From Pyrenophora tritici-repentis (taxonomy: Eukaryota; Ascomycota; Dothideomycetes; Pleosporales; Pleosporaceae): 64,000 bases of DNA. Below, in pieces: positions 34,068 to 45,867 of this stretch. A program made the translations under genes and the position numbers. The notes beneath the pieces are model-generated. The model had not been told where the DNA came from. It saw only the letters and a program-made list of their open reading frames with translations, and made no database searches. The DNA lies in the NCBI RefSeq assembly GCF_003171515.1, contig NC_089391.1, positions 3,410,001-3,474,000 on the forward strand. Direction: 5' to 3'. Every line of letters begins with the position of its first letter. The first letter of the stretch is position 1.

Positions 34068-36618
34068 CTACGCCTCTCCAGTTTCCTCAGAGGACAAGCT
34101 AGCCGACGAACACGCCGTTCTTGTCTCACACCAATCCGCATGTTTCGCATCTCGAACAGCCGTATCCACAGCATCGTGTAGATCAAGGTGAAAGAACGGT
34201 CGATCAATTCCAAACACCGGATTGAATCGCCTCTTTTCGTTTGACTGTGGCGAGGACTGGAATCGTGAGATATTCACTTCTGTCTGTGGCTTGCCAGACT
34301 CCAAATCTTGTTTCTGCAGTTGCAGCTGCGCGGCGTCCTTGTCTTTTCGCTCGTCCTCGGTTGCGCCGGCGAGGCTTGTGGTGACGGTGTAGGCGGGACA
34401 CCAGTTTCCTGTTTCGTTTGCATCTGAGAGGGCGGGAAAGCCGAATCCAGCGAAGGCGAGGGCCTTGCGTGTCCATCGGTTGTGTACGCCTGCAAAGTGC
34501 CATTCCACTACTCCGGGCGCTGCGTGTCGATCTAGTGTGTCGCGTAGACCTTTCAGACCGTCTATGCTTGTTATGTCGAGGACGTTGACTGTCGAGAAGT
34601 CCAGAACAACAGCGCGGAGAACAGGCAAGGATGACGACTCTTCGATCGACTTTGCAGTTGGCGGCGCATCGCACCACAGGCGGTCGCTTGCACGGATACC
34701 ATCGTCAGCTTGGGTCCGGCGTGTATGTGTCGTTATGTATGATGTCAGGTAGTCGACATGAAAGGCTTGGTTGATGTAATTGAAGTTTTCGCTGAACCGG
34801 TAGATGAAGACGCCAGGATATGCGGGTTCGACGTCGATGCTTGGGTTATGGTTGTCCGTTGCGCTGTAAGGAAGGTAAACCTGCCGTGTGTCTGGTAATT
34901 GTTCGTAACTCTTAGTCTGAGCATCTCCGGTTCCCGTCGGCAGTCTTGTGGTTGAAGACGAAACCGATACGTTCGAAGAGTAATTCTCTCTTACGATGCG
35001 AGTTACCCCAACAGCGCCACCGAACCTACCTGAGCTCTTCGCCATTCGGAAAAGAAGCATTCCAAATGACAGGCCCACTGTGATGTAGATGGCCTTCTCC
35101 AGGTTGGTGAAGAAGGCGATGATGACACCACATACCCAGATGAAAAGCTCAAACGGGGATAGCTGGTAGTATTTATACAAATCTGTTGGTCCCTTGATGA
35201 GATCGATGGTAGAGTGTATGATGAGACCTGCCAATGCCGCCTTGGGGATGAAGTAGAAGACCTTTGTAAGAGCATACAACGCTAGTACGAGTACTACAGC
35301 ACTGAATGCACCCGAGAGCGGAGTACGTACGGCTGCTTTGGAAAGAACAGCTGAAGCACCAAAAGATCCTGTACAAACATAACCACCCACAAAAGGACTG
35401 AGTATATTGGCAGCGCCTTGCGCAATCATCTCTTGTGAAGGAACAACAGTGTAATTGTTTTTTCGACCGAAGTTCTTGGCAATGGCCATGTGCTCTACAA
35501 TGAGAATGATGATGATGGCAGGAAGCTCGGTGGCTACAAGGCCGAACAACTTGAGATCCATTGGTGGCACGCCAGCGTGGCTGAAACCTTTCTCAATGCG
35601 TCCGACAATTCTGAACTTCTCGTGACCGTTCTCAGTCGTACGATGTACTAGGAAGCTGACAAGGGTATAGAGCAAGATGGTAAAGGTGAGGCGCAGCGAG
35701 GAGATTAGAGACCACATCTTCTTCTTCTGTGGTTGTCGTACTTCCATCTTGGCGCAAAATGTCTTGATCGCATACAAGAGCACGATGGATGTGATGCCGA
35801 TAGCTGCATCGAGTTTCGCCCTAGGTAAACCTCTTAGGAAGTTGACATATACTTTGTACGGTGGCTCGCGCGTGTTGATGCCTGTGATGCCGAAGACGGT
35901 CGGCAGTTGTGTTGATATGATGGTGATGCTGGCTGATGTGACGAAAGCGGAAATTGGGATGTATGGGATGAACTCGATAATGAACCCTAGGCGTAGTATA
36001 CCAAAGCCGAAGATGATAGCGCCGGCGAGGAAACTAAGCGCACGTGCAATTTCTTCCGCCTGGTAGACTCCGGGATGTGTCGCTTGGATGTTGCTGACAG
36101 CGCTACCGATTAGAAGTGACCCCACGGCGGTAGTCTAGTGTGGATTAGCTTGAGATTGTTACAGAAGGAGGTTATACTTACACCTATCACGATATCTCGC
36201 GATGTTCCAAAGATCCAATACAGACATGCGCCAGTGAAGGATGTGTATAAGCCGAAGGCAGGAGTCAATTGAGCCAGCGATGCATATGCCATGCCCTGGG
36301 GAACGACAACAAGCCCGACGGTGATACCTTACTCATGTCAGTATGAAGAAACAGCCTCGTCTCTTATCAGCGGCACCTACCAGCAATGGCGTCACCAGCT
36401 AGCCAGTGAACGTTGTATCTTCTTATCCAACGGGCGCTGGGAAATAGTCCACGGGCATAGTCGGCTACGCCTTGTGATGTCGGTACGAGATCGCGAAACC
36501 ATTCTAACACTGATGGGTCTTCTTCGATGTATGTTTCTCCGATTGTATCATGGGCTATGTTCGCAAGGGACGCCGCCCGTGCGTCGCTGTTCTCCGCGAA
36601 AGTAGGCAGGAACTTCAT
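34068..36618 (-). CDS. SulP-family sulfate permease with STAS domain (816 aa)
   Basis: Three exons: 36618-36381, 36327-36182, 36134-34068; introns of 53 and 47 nt. A cytosolic N-terminus (about 80 residues) precedes the SulP signature VVVPQGMAYASLAQLTPAFG and about ten to twelve membrane segments (GAIIFGFGILRLGFIIEF; ATELPAIIIILIVEHMAI; GSFGASAVLSKAAVRTP). A C-terminal cytosolic STAS domain follows (VLDFSTVNVLDITSIDGL). Length and order match fungal plasma-membrane sulfate/proton symporters of the Sul1/Sul2 type, which supply sulfur for cysteine and methionine synthesis. The frame is intact. These genes are usually under sulfur-limitation control, but no specific site was identified here. Confidence 0.93.
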
Positions 36619-38496
36619 TATAAGTCGTCGGATTGGGTCCTAGCTCCAGCTGGCGTCGAAGGTCAACACGCCTACGTATCTCACAATATCATGCAAAGCA
36701 CTTAGCAAGTAGTGTAACAACAAACAGTGTCGTGGTTGAGAAAGGTCCGTCAGTGTCGTAGCAAACCGGTTACGTTTGGGACGCAAAGCAATGACGACGA
36801 GAAATATTTGTGAGAACCCTGAGGGCGCCACCACGATTTGTTTTAAAGGAACCAACGGGTTCTTTACAGTGGGCCCTTCCTAACATTGACTCTGGCGGAC
36901 TTGTCATGCGCTGTGCTTGGAGCATTTGATCGACGAGCCGCGGATTTCGGGCGAGAGGTCTTGGCGAGGAAACTCCCCGATAAGGTAGCACTCACCGCCG
37001 CATCCTTGATATCATAACGCGCTTGCTATACGATATTCTTAGCTAATAGTGAGCTGACCTGTAATATGTGTATTATGTCTGTACAAGATGAGCTAGATGA
37101 AAATTGAATAACTATCATCTCATGGCAGACTGCACAGCCTCAGTCGCGCTGAAAGTCAATATAGTTCACAACGGCTAGCGACATCCGAAAGTTTCGTGAC
37201 AACGCTTGGCAACAACGAATCCATTGTGCGGGGTTTGCAATTGGGTAATAGCTGAAGCCTGGCATGCAGGTGACGAAGCTACAGCAGTAGTGATAGAAAG
37301 ACGAGGCGGTTCGCAAAGAGGCCGGTCGGGATCTGCACGCCAAGCTTTGCGCCGGGGTTTAGAAGACCCGCATCGGGCAAGAGGTCGTGCGGGTTGCGGG
37401 GAGAAGCGACTACGCCGGACACACCGTCTAGCCATCCGGCCATCTGTACCGTCACTAGCCACTTCACTATGCATACGAGGAGCATGGTGGCTTCTACTGG
37501 TGCTGATGTTTCAGGCGCAGATGGCTTCGCACGTGTGTACTCTTGCCCCTAGCGCCGCGCCCTGACCGGAACCTATGCAGGCATGTGGTCAATTTCTAGT
37601 CTAGTCCGTATCGTCTTTGGAGCCCGCATAGCATTAGATATCCCCTGCATAAGATCGCTGTCTGTATCCTGGTAGATAATCGTCATTATCGTTATTGGGT
37701 CTTTCATGATCACCCATGTCCTCATCATCTTCGTCATTGTTGTGCTTTTTCTGTCAACACATTCTTAATCTTCTTCATTATGTCTAATAGCATGCATGAC
37801 CTTGGGGGTGAGCGATATCTCATTGCCATACATCCAACATGCATCACCAGATGCCACCCCCTCTACTAAGGCGTGTCGCGCAAACAGAAGGCTGCATACG
37901 AGTACCGGAAATAACTTGTCGGTATTATTCGGCGATGAAAATTTCATTGACGTCCAAAAGGATGGAATAGGTCGCAAGACGCTCCTCAATCTGTTAATCG
38001 GGCTCTTCGGCGTCTTCGGCGACTACATGTTACCATTCACGAGAGGCTAGCTTTCGTTGCGCACACATTTGACCATTACCATTGATTCTGCTACAATACG
38101 TCTGCTATCATTACGCGATTACGGTATCCCTGCTATCAATGCGCTGCTACGGTACCCCTCATATGGTTTCACTCATCCATCCTGCCTCTGGTACTCCTTC
38201 GCAATCCTCCATCTTACCAGACGCTGCAAACATAATTGAGCTCTTGTATGTTATCTCATTGTACTGTTCCACCGAATCCAGATTGCAAGAGGAGAAAGTT
38301 TTGCCGGGTCCTTAATGAAGGGAATGGCGCCAGAATATAACCCAAAGAGAGAGCGATGCGATCACATGAAGATACTGTGTGGCAACGTTACAACTTGTGT
38401 CTATCTTCAATACTCTATGAGTACGTTGATAGTCGGAGTTGCCGTTCGTTATGTCGCATACGATGAAACGAAACGGTCATATGTGTGAGCACTTAC
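36619..38496. other. long intergenic region at the edge of the transposon island
   Basis: About 1.9 kb. A GC-rich segment near 37200-37560 has overlapping open frames on both strands but no motif. An acidic minus-strand stretch (HNNDEDDEDMGDH, about 37660-37750) may be a gene remnant. No terminal repeats found. Confidence 0.35.
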
Positions 38497-38815
38497 GATC
38501 TAGTTGACGATAATCGTTGGCAGTAAGCGGAAGATTGGATATCGGTCTGTTGGTATTGTGGTCGTATAGATGTCCCAGTTGTGCATCTCCGTCGCTCACT
38601 TGCGAGTTGACTAAGCGCATGTTGTAGTTGCGGGTGAATGCCCTAATGCTGGTCATTTGCTTCTTAGTCTGAGCTCGGTGTAGGTGCAAGTCACTTTGGA
38701 CCTTGTCGATTTTAGTAACGAAGGTTTCGAATTGAGTCTTAACATCTTCGAGAGCTTGCTGGATTTGAGAGAGCCGACGTTCGATCGCCGCAGCGGTAGG
38801 AGTGTGGTTAGCCAT
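38497..38815 (-). CDS. coiled-coil hypothetical protein, probably partial
   Basis: Starts MANHTPTAAAIERRLSQIQQ at 38815 and continues as a helical, coiled-coil-like protein (LEDVKTQFETFVTKIDKV) to a GTAAGT donor at 38496 after about 106 codons. Without splicing the frame ends a few codons later at 38477. No convincing second exon was found downstream. The LINE insertion at 38919 lies about 100 bp upstream of the start and may have separated the gene from its promoter. Confidence 0.45.
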
Positions 38816-39052
38816 GGTAATAATTGTAGATATGGATGGAAGAGTCAGAAAGATGATGTTTACAGCGGGACTCACTAAAGCGTTTTGTAGCCTCCAGCAC
38901 CTTCTCAGGGCACCGCCCCACACCGAACACCAACTTTTAAGGAATTTGGGACCCTTATAAAATTATACGATTTTTACATCATTTTAACGGCACGGCGGCC
39001 TGTAACTACCTCAGCTAAATAACCGCTTTCTGCTCTCGCGGAGGTGGTTAGA

Positions 39053-40721
39053 ATGGCTAATGTAGAAACTCCAGAGAGGGCGCCACGGAGTGCCCAACCC
39101 CCCCATACACGATCAGAGGAGCCTGAGAGCCCTATTAATACTGACCTGCGCGGCAACAAGAGGAGGCAGCGAGCACATACTCGTGCTGAACCTTCTATCG
39201 GTAGCACTGCGCCCACCTCCTACAATCAAGCTGTCTCTGAAGCGGTCCGCCAGCGGATTCAGGCAGCCCAAAAAGCTACAAACCTCCACCACTCCATCAT
39301 AACGGATCTAGCGACAGCTGTCGACAGATGCCTTGGGAAGTACACCGACCCAGACGGAGCCCGTGTGGCTAAGGACCTTCAACAGAAGGTGCTAAGGGCT
39401 ATTAACACCTCCCTAATCACGCCCCTAATCACGCCCCCAAACTCAGGGAGCGACTCTGACACTACGCACCGCTCCTGGGCGGACGTAGCTAGGACCCTGA
39501 AAAATCCAACCCCCCAGCAAGGGGGCCGCTACGACGAAAGCGGCCACGGCTGCCCCAAAGCAGCTAGCTCAAACTCCTAGGCGACCTCTAAACACTGACA
39601 ACCGTATCCTTATAGCGGTTGGAGCGGAGGCTCGGCTCCAACGGGCATCACCATTTGCGGCCCGCATGGCTATTGTAAAGGCGATTAAGGAAATTACCCC
39701 CTCCGACATACCTACGGCAAAACATATCAAGACTGGCTGGGCGATTACGCCCCGCAACGACAAAATCAAGGCCCTGCTTATGGGGCAGGAGAATCGCGAA
39801 CTCATGATCCGAGCGGTAGAGGGCGAGAGCGCAAGACTACCTGAACGATGGGTGAACTATGCAGTCCAGGGCGTAGAAAGCTCATACCGCACTATCACAG
39901 GGGAAAGTATACCCACCACAATAGACGATATAGTCAGCGAAGCTCTGTCCCAGACAGGGATCGAACCGGCGAGCTGCCGGCCCTCCAGACATGGACCCAC
40001 GGAGAGAAGGACAACCTGGATTATATCTTTCACCAGACCCGTACGATCGTTTCGCCTATTTGGGACGGGCGACTACGCGCACGAGATAAAGAAGAACTCA
40101 CCTGCAATGCTGCACGACCCAGGCTGCCTAGGGTACTGCAAAACCAGCCGCTGCACAAGGCCAGCCCGCTGCACGACATGCAGCAAAACAACGGCAACTC
40201 ACCAGGGACCACACGGAGAACAATGCAAAGACACACCAAAGTGCGCCAACTGCCACGGCCCATTTCCAGCAACCCACGACAAGTGCCCAGCAGCCCCAAC
40301 GAGGGCGAACGGCCGACTCATCCAACCCACAAAGGGGGAACTAAAAGTCATTAGGGAGGCGGGTGACCGTGCTTCTGAGGCAATGCAGCCAGCTAGAGGA
40401 AGACAGACAGGCAGCACGGTCGAAACCTCCATTGAAATCACGGACGGCGACATAGCTAATACTACTGAGCCTGTGGGAACACCTACGGACGCAAGTAAAA
40501 GAAGCCGACAAGACGTAAACAACCTAAACACAGCCACTGTTAGAGAGCCCGCAACCACCCTAGGGACTAGGAGGTCTAAGAGAACAGCTGCAACTACGCA
40601 AGACCTCAACCTAGCGCGAATGTCTGCTAGAAGCGTGCAGCCTAGCACCGCTGACCAAGACCCTAATACGTCATCGTCTGAGCACGCTGACACTGAAATG
40701 AGCCTCGGATCTAGTGCGTAA
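39053..40721 (+). CDS. LINE ORF1, nucleic-acid-binding gag-like protein (one frame break)
   Basis: Starts MANVETPERAPRSAQ at 39053. The first frame ends at 39580 and the protein continues in the next frame to 40721. The switch coincides with six C at 39510-39515; five would keep a single frame. The second part contains a conserved central region (AEARLQRASPFAARMAIVK) and a cysteine-rich zinc-knuckle region (CLGYCKTSRCTRPARC..C, then CKDTPKCANCHGPFPATHDKC). It would bind element RNA. Its stop TAA overlaps the ORF2 start as TAATG at 40719-40723. Confidence 0.85.
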
Positions 40722-43700
40722 TGAGGGCACAACCCGCAAATTCACCCGGCGAAACCACGCCACACCGACACAGACAAATGCAGGTATGCTGGGTGAATGT
40801 GGCCAGAAGCTCGCCTTGCCACATTACAGCCTTAGAACGTGCATGGGAAGCAGACATAGACATAGTATGCATCCAAGAACCCTTTACTCTCACTGGAACC
40901 CGGACCTCTACACACCCAGGATTCCATATGATATCGCCAGTGATAAGCTGGAACAACCCCACAACGTGGGGAACTGACCGACCACGGGTGCTCACCTATA
41001 CCCGTAAGAGCCCAAATATAAGGGCTACTCTTATACACCCACGCATCAGCCGGGATGTGCTATGGATCGAGGCCAACGGCTACCGCATATTGAATGTTTA
41101 TAGGCAGCCACAGAATGACTCGACATTTCAATACCTCACAGCTTTAACGCCACCCCGTAACTGCCTTGTAGGGGGTGACTTAAACGCCCGCCATGAACTT
41201 TTTGAGCCCGGCTCCACGTCGGCCAATAGGGGGGCAGAGATCGCCCGCTGGGCCACTCAGAACGACATACCCTACATCGGCGAGGCAGGTAACCCAACAC
41301 ATCGGGCGGGACACGTGCTAGACGTATCCTTCTCAAATATACCCTTCGCTAGAACGACAGTCCGCGAAGATATGTATACAGGGTCAGACCATTTCACCCT
41401 AGTGACTGTCCTTCCAAGCCGAGGGAGAGCGGTGCTAGAACAGCATCACTACCGGGTCCACGAGAGAAACATAGATAGGTTTGCCGGGCTAGTTCAACTC
41501 TACACAGTAGGCGTACAGCCAATTAGCAATAGCGCCCCAGCGGACGTAATCGACGCAAGCATAGCTAGAATCACCCAAGCTATAGGAGATGCAATGCACG
41601 CGGCGGGAACACCAAATAGAGAAAAAGGCCACTCCGCCCCATGGTGGACAGAGGACTGTAGAGTGGCGTATAAGCGGCATATCCAGGAAAAGTCGGACTA
41701 TGGCCAATCCCCCTCAGAAGCCACCCGTGCGTTCCTAGCTACGGTACGAAAAGCCAAGAGAACGTACTGGCAGCAGCGCATAGACGGCTGTAATAACGAC
41801 AAAGATCTATACAAGCTAGTAGGCTGGCATAAACTATCATTCGACCAACGGGACACCCCACTTGTAATCGAAGGTAGGACAATCACAGCACCACTCGAGA
41901 AAGCTGAGGCACTTAGAGAGGCAATCCTCGACCGTTTTTCGGCGGAGGACGACCTCCTAGAACCACCGCCTCTTGACAACGACCCGCAAACCACGCCACT
42001 ACCATGGGACACATACATATCGATGGAGGAGACTGAACGCTACGTGATTGGAGTATCTAGCACCTCCCCAGGACCCGATCAGGTGACCGTCCGACTCCTA
42101 AAGGCATGCTGGGAACACATTAGACACCTAGTGCTAGGCATCTACCGGGCGTGCATGGAACAAGGCCACTACCCAGCCGCCTGGAAGACGGTAGAAGTGG
42201 CCATGATACCCAAAGTCGGGAAGAAGGATAAGTCCTCACCCAGATCAATGAGACCAATTGCCCTATCGTCCTGTCTAGGGAAGGGACTCGAGCGTATCAT
42301 AGCAAGGCGCATAGCACACACAGCTATGGCTTTTGACATCCTAAGCCCACAGCACGGTGGAGCGCTGCCAAAACGCTCTGCGATGGACCTGGCGACCGCA
42401 TTCACACACGACGTGGAGATGGCTTGGTCAAGACACGAGCATGTCTCTATGCTCACGTTAGACGTCCAAGGGGCGTTTGACGCGCTACTGAAAAACAGGC
42501 TACTACACCGAATGCGGCAACAAGGGTGGCCACCCCTACTCCGGAAATTTATCCAGAACTTCCTGTCGGAAAGGAGGGTGCGAGTACGCCTAGGCAATGT
42601 CACTACACCTGTACATCGAGTGGCCTGCGGCACCCCGCAGGGATCGCCGCTATCACCGGTCCTATACACCCTATACCTAGCTGAACTACTCAACCAGGAC
42701 CGAAAACTCCGGTTCGGGTATGCCGACGACATCAACCTATACCGGGTCTCCCACTCTTTAGACGAGAACGTCGCACTGCTAGCAGAGGACCTCAAATCTA
42801 TCAATGAATGGGGAGCTGCGAACAAGATCACGTTTGCACCAGAGAAACGGGAGCTGATCCACCTCACGCGCCAGAAAGGACTACATGCGCCGCCAATCCA
42901 ATTGGAAGATCAAACAATTCACCCTATAGCCCCTGCGCAGGGGGGAAGCCAGACAGCGCTGCGCTGGCTTGGGGTGTGGTTTGATAGGAGACTAACTTTC
43001 AAGAAGCACGTCGCGGAAAGGGCGGCGCAAGCCAGGAAAGTAGCGAACCACCTCCGGAGCCTCGCCAACACAGCCCACGGCCCTCCAGCAGGATCGCTAC
43101 GCAAGGCAGCCATAACATGTATCCTGCCCATACTACTATACGGAGCCGAAACATGGTACGAGGGCAGGACGAAGAACCCACGAATTGCAAGGGTTTCCCG
43201 TAAACCCACGGTCAGCACTAGGGTAGGCTGGCACCTAACCACGATAGATCAGGCACTAGTAGCAGCCACGAAGGCAATCCTCCCTGCGTGGAGGACAACA
43301 CCAAACGCAGTACTGCTAAGAGAAGCTGCGATGCCGTCGGCACAGGTGGCGCTGGAGGAGGCTAAGCTCCGCTTTGCGGTTCACCTACGCACGATAGACG
43401 ACAAGCACCCACTTACTAATAGAACTACACTGCCACTAGTCATACGAGGACGCGCAGCGGGCAACCGACGGATACCAAGATCGAAGGTTCAGCGCGTAGC
43501 ACAACTGCTACCCGCCACACCCCGAAACGTCCTAGCCAGCCCTCACTTTTCATACGGGTCGAGGCAGGACCCAACGCAAGGGCAAGGAAAGGACATTGCT
43601 GCCCAGAATTTCACCATCTGGTGGGAGTCTCTTGGACAAGAGACAATCACTGTCTTCTCAGACGGGTCTGAACAACAAATCAACGGTACAAGGGTGGTCA

Positions 43701-44527
43701 CTTACGGGTACGCTATATACCAGGGCCAGGCCGCCGTGGCGACTGGACAAGGCTCACTAAATGCCCTTAGCCACGTCTTCGATGCGGAGGCTATAGGCGC
43801 GTGCAGAGGACTCAAACACGCACTACAACTCTCACTGCCTAGCCAGAGGGAGATCGTACTCTGCATAGACAGCACTTCGGTAATATGGGGCATACGCGGA
43901 GCCGCCCCTGCCTCCTCCCAATGGGCGTTCCTCCAAATTCATGGAGCTATGGAGGCCTACAGCGTGAAAACGCGGTGGGCGCCGGGACACATGAAGATTG
44001 TTGGAAACGAACTCGCCGACCAGCTGGCTGACAACGAGGCCAAAGACCCGCACCAGCCATACGGCATGGCCGCCTCCCCCACAAGATCCGGTATACGAAC
44101 AGTAGGCCGCCGCCTCCTCGAACATACAAGGGACACTTGGTGGAAGGATAAGAGCAGTAGGCTATCAGCATGGTACACGCAATGGCAGCTGCCATACGAT
44201 ACTAGGCGCACGCCCGCAGCGCTATGGCTACCCCGAAGGATACTCGCGAAAGTCCTTATGATACGCTCAACGCATGGCGACTTTGAATGGTACCACCGAA
44301 AATTCAACCACGAGGATACCTCGAAATGCCTATGCGGCAGGCCCAAGACGCCAGAACACCTAGTGTTCTGCAAGAGAGCCACAACACACTTCAAGAAGTG
44401 GCCTCTACGCCCCATCGTGCCCCCTCGCACAAGACAGGAAGGCCTAGCGTACCTCGCGCAATTAATAGACCAGCCACAAGAGTTCGAGACCTTCGTGAAG
44501 GTAACGAACTCCTTCTATGACGAGTGA
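40721..44527 (+). CDS. LINE ORF2: APE endonuclease, reverse transcriptase, RNase H (1268 aa)
   Basis: Single open frame. Residues about 20-230 are an apurinic-type endonuclease (IVCIQEPF; GGDLNARH near 150; GSDHFTL near 221). Reverse transcriptase spans about 490-750 with LDVQGAFDALL, GTPQGSPLSPVL and the catalytic YADD near 667. RNase H lies at about 970-1095 (FSDGSEQ; EAIGACRGLKHAL; WAPGHMKIVGNELADQLAD). A CCHC knuckle (CLCGRPKTPEHLVFC) is near 1202. All catalytic motifs are present, so the enzyme looks functional. Start ATG 40721 shares its A with the ORF1 stop. Confidence 0.95.
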   Translation: MRAQPANSPGETTPHRHRQMQVCWVNVARSSPCHITALERAWEADIDIVCIQEPFTLTGTRTSTHPGFHMISPVISWNNPTTWGTDRPRVLTYTRKSPNIRATLIHPRISRDVLWIEANGYRILNVYRQPQNDSTFQYLTALTPPRNCLVGGDLNARHELFEPGSTSANRGAEIARWATQNDIPYIGEAGNPTHRAGHVLDVSFSNIPFARTTVREDMYTGSDHFTLVTVLPSRGRAVLEQHHYRVHERNIDRFAGLVQLYTVGVQPISNSAPADVIDASIARITQAIGDAMHAAGTPNREKGHSAPWWTEDCRVAYKRHIQEKSDYGQSPSEATRAFLATVRKAKRTYWQQRIDGCNNDKDLYKLVGWHKLSFDQRDTPLVIEGRTITAPLEKAEALREAILDRFSAEDDLLEPPPLDNDPQTTPLPWDTYISMEETERYVIGVSSTSPGPDQVTVRLLKACWEHIRHLVLGIYRACMEQGHYPAAWKTVEVAMIPKVGKKDKSSPRSMRPIALSSCLGKGLERIIARRIAHTAMAFDILSPQHGGALPKRSAMDLATAFTHDVEMAWSRHEHVSMLTLDVQGAFDALLKNRLLHRMRQQGWPPLLRKFIQNFLSERRVRVRLGNVTTPVHRVACGTPQGSPLSPVLYTLYLAELLNQDRKLRFGYADDINLYRVSHSLDENVALLAEDLKSINEWGAANKITFAPEKRELIHLTRQKGLHAPPIQLEDQTIHPIAPAQGGSQTALRWLGVWFDRRLTFKKHVAERAAQARKVANHLRSLANTAHGPPAGSLRKAAITCILPILLYGAETWYEGRTKNPRIARVSRKPTVSTRVGWHLTTIDQALVAATKAILPAWRTTPNAVLLREAAMPSAQVALEEAKLRFAVHLRTIDDKHPLTNRTTLPLVIRGRAAGNRRIPRSKVQRVAQLLPATPRNVLASPHFSYGSRQDPTQGQGKDIAAQNFTIWWESLGQETITVFSDGSEQQINGTRVVTYGYAIYQGQAAVATGQGSLNALSHVFDAEAIGACRGLKHALQLSLPSQREIVLCIDSTSVIWGIRGAAPASSQWAFLQIHGAMEAYSVKTRWAPGHMKIVGNELADQLADNEAKDPHQPYGMAASPTRSGIRTVGRRLLEHTRDTWWKDKSSRLSAWYTQWQLPYDTRRTPAALWLPRRILAKVLMIRSTHGDFEWYHRKFNHEDTSKCLCGRPKTPEHLVFCKRATTHFKKWPLRPIVPPRTRQEGLAYLAQLIDQPQEFETFVKVTNSFYDE

Positions 44528-44960
44528 TTTCTATTTTTGAATTTCACAAAGACCCGCTGAATTCCTTGGCATTATTCAGTGTAGGATTCGCGGCAAAACG
44601 CCGCATAGATGCCACAACCCACACGCTCTCTCTCAAACCTTTTATTATATCTCAAATTGCCTCTTGTTACTTTTTCGTTTCTCTCTCTAAAAAGCAGTTA
44701 CTGTACTGCATCGATCAAAGGCGCAAGCCACGAAATACTAGAATATTGTAGGAAAACGGCTTCAAATGGCGGGAGTCCTTTTCACGAACATGTATATAGG
44801 CAGGACATCACTCCCCTTAGATACAAAACACCTAGGAATAGGTTCCACGAGGCAAGTGCGACAGCACTATAAGACCACGGCGGGACCCGCCCGAATACCC
44901 TATGGGAGGTTACAGATAGGGCGTTAAACCATAATCAACATCAACATCAGGGCACCGCCC

Positions 44961-45303
44961 TGTTGCCCTTGCCTTTACCTTCACTTGGAAGGGGGTCACG
45001 TGCTAGCATCGCTTACGCAGACCCTCAAGGCGTGAAGCCGAGATAACACATGATCTTTGGGGTTACCGTATGTGACACAGCGATATGAGCAGCATAAAGC
45101 TGTCTTCTGCAGCTGATATATGCTCATCTCTTCGGATCTACACAGCAATTGGCCTGGCTTACATGCACCATAGCACGGGTTCCAAATTTATCTATTGGGG
45201 CGTGGAAAGATACAGAGGCTCTATCCTCAATGTGTTCCATGAGTATATATCGGAGCCGGCATGTATACACACGTTACCATGGAATGTAAATACCATATAA
45301 TGA
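44961..45303. other. intergenic, right flank of the LINE
   Basis: No gene or repeat recognised. Confidence 0.4.
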
Positions 45304-45867
45304 CTAGGTAACTTCCCGCATTACAGCTTCGTTGGTGGTTGCCGCCTCACGCTCCAGAATAAGAGCCTCATAGCCAAGATCGTCGTCAGTCTCCTATGGA
45401 ACGAGTCAATACATGGGTCATCCTTTGCAAACGATCTTCTAAGCACTCACAGATAGTGTAAAGCCAGCTCTTCAAGCTGTAGTTTGCGGTAATCGCTGAG
45501 AGAACGTGCCTTCCGCAGTCCCCGCGCTCCTATTATTACGTCAGCATCGGCTCATCGCCCATAGCCATCTTGCAGTACCCACGCGTAAGTGTCGTTCCTT
45601 CTCTTTTTCTGTGGTTCTGCGAAGCGCCCATCAGGCATCCTTCGCATCTCTAACCATGCAATCCACCGTCGGTATGCCATGATCAAACGTCGCTTTAATC
45701 GTCTGCTCTTGCTGCAAGCTCTGCGCCGCCCTTTCCCTCACCGGCTGCACCCTCGGCTGCTCCACCGTCTTCCACATCATCGACCAAGCCTCGCCGATAA
45801 CATTCATTGTATAGTCATACGCGCCCTCAAGCAATGGCCAAATTGGTTGATGGTAGTGGTGATCCAT
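45304..45867 (-). pseudogene. conserved small gene with an in-frame stop and a frame break
   Basis: Exon 1 begins MDHHYHQPIWPLLEGAYDY at 45867 and contains TGA 45631-45633. The same frame continues WALRRTTEKEKERHLRV across a good intron (45530-45578, CTGAC branch) into RKARSLSDYRKLQLEEL. After a second intron (donor at 45450) the last piece, ETDDDLGYEALILEREAATT to TAG 45304, is one base out of phase. The regular charged sequence after the stop shows it was once coding. TGA could come from CGA by one C-to-T change. Family not recognised. Alternatively the gene now makes only the first 78 residues. Confidence 0.55.

Larger units (their letters stand above)
38919..44946 (+). mobile_element. full-length Tad1-like non-LTR retrotransposon (LINE, 6.0 kb)
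   Basis: The element is flanked by a perfect 14-bp target duplication, TCAGGGCACCGCCC, at 38905-38918 and 44947-44960. It has a short 5' UTR, ORF1 (gag-like), ORF2 (endonuclease, reverse transcriptase, RNase H) and a 3' UTR ending in a short repeat (ATCAACATCAACA) instead of poly(A). Structure and order match fungal Tad1/I-type LINEs, which copy themselves by target-primed reverse transcription in the nucleus. The perfect duplication and the long ORF2 point to a recent insertion. No sign of RIP-type decay in ORF2. Confidence 0.93.

Noticed and set aside
37175..37565. Overlapping open frames on both strands
   Set aside because: A GC-rich block opens several frames at once; no domain, signal or partner exon seen.
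37765..38050. Open frames on both strands near an acidic stretch
   Set aside because: Could be a remnant, but no recognisable protein pattern in any frame.
42169..42867. 232-codon minus-strand frame inside LINE ORF2
   Set aside because: Antisense shadow of the reverse transcriptase; Ser-rich composition explained by the coding strand.
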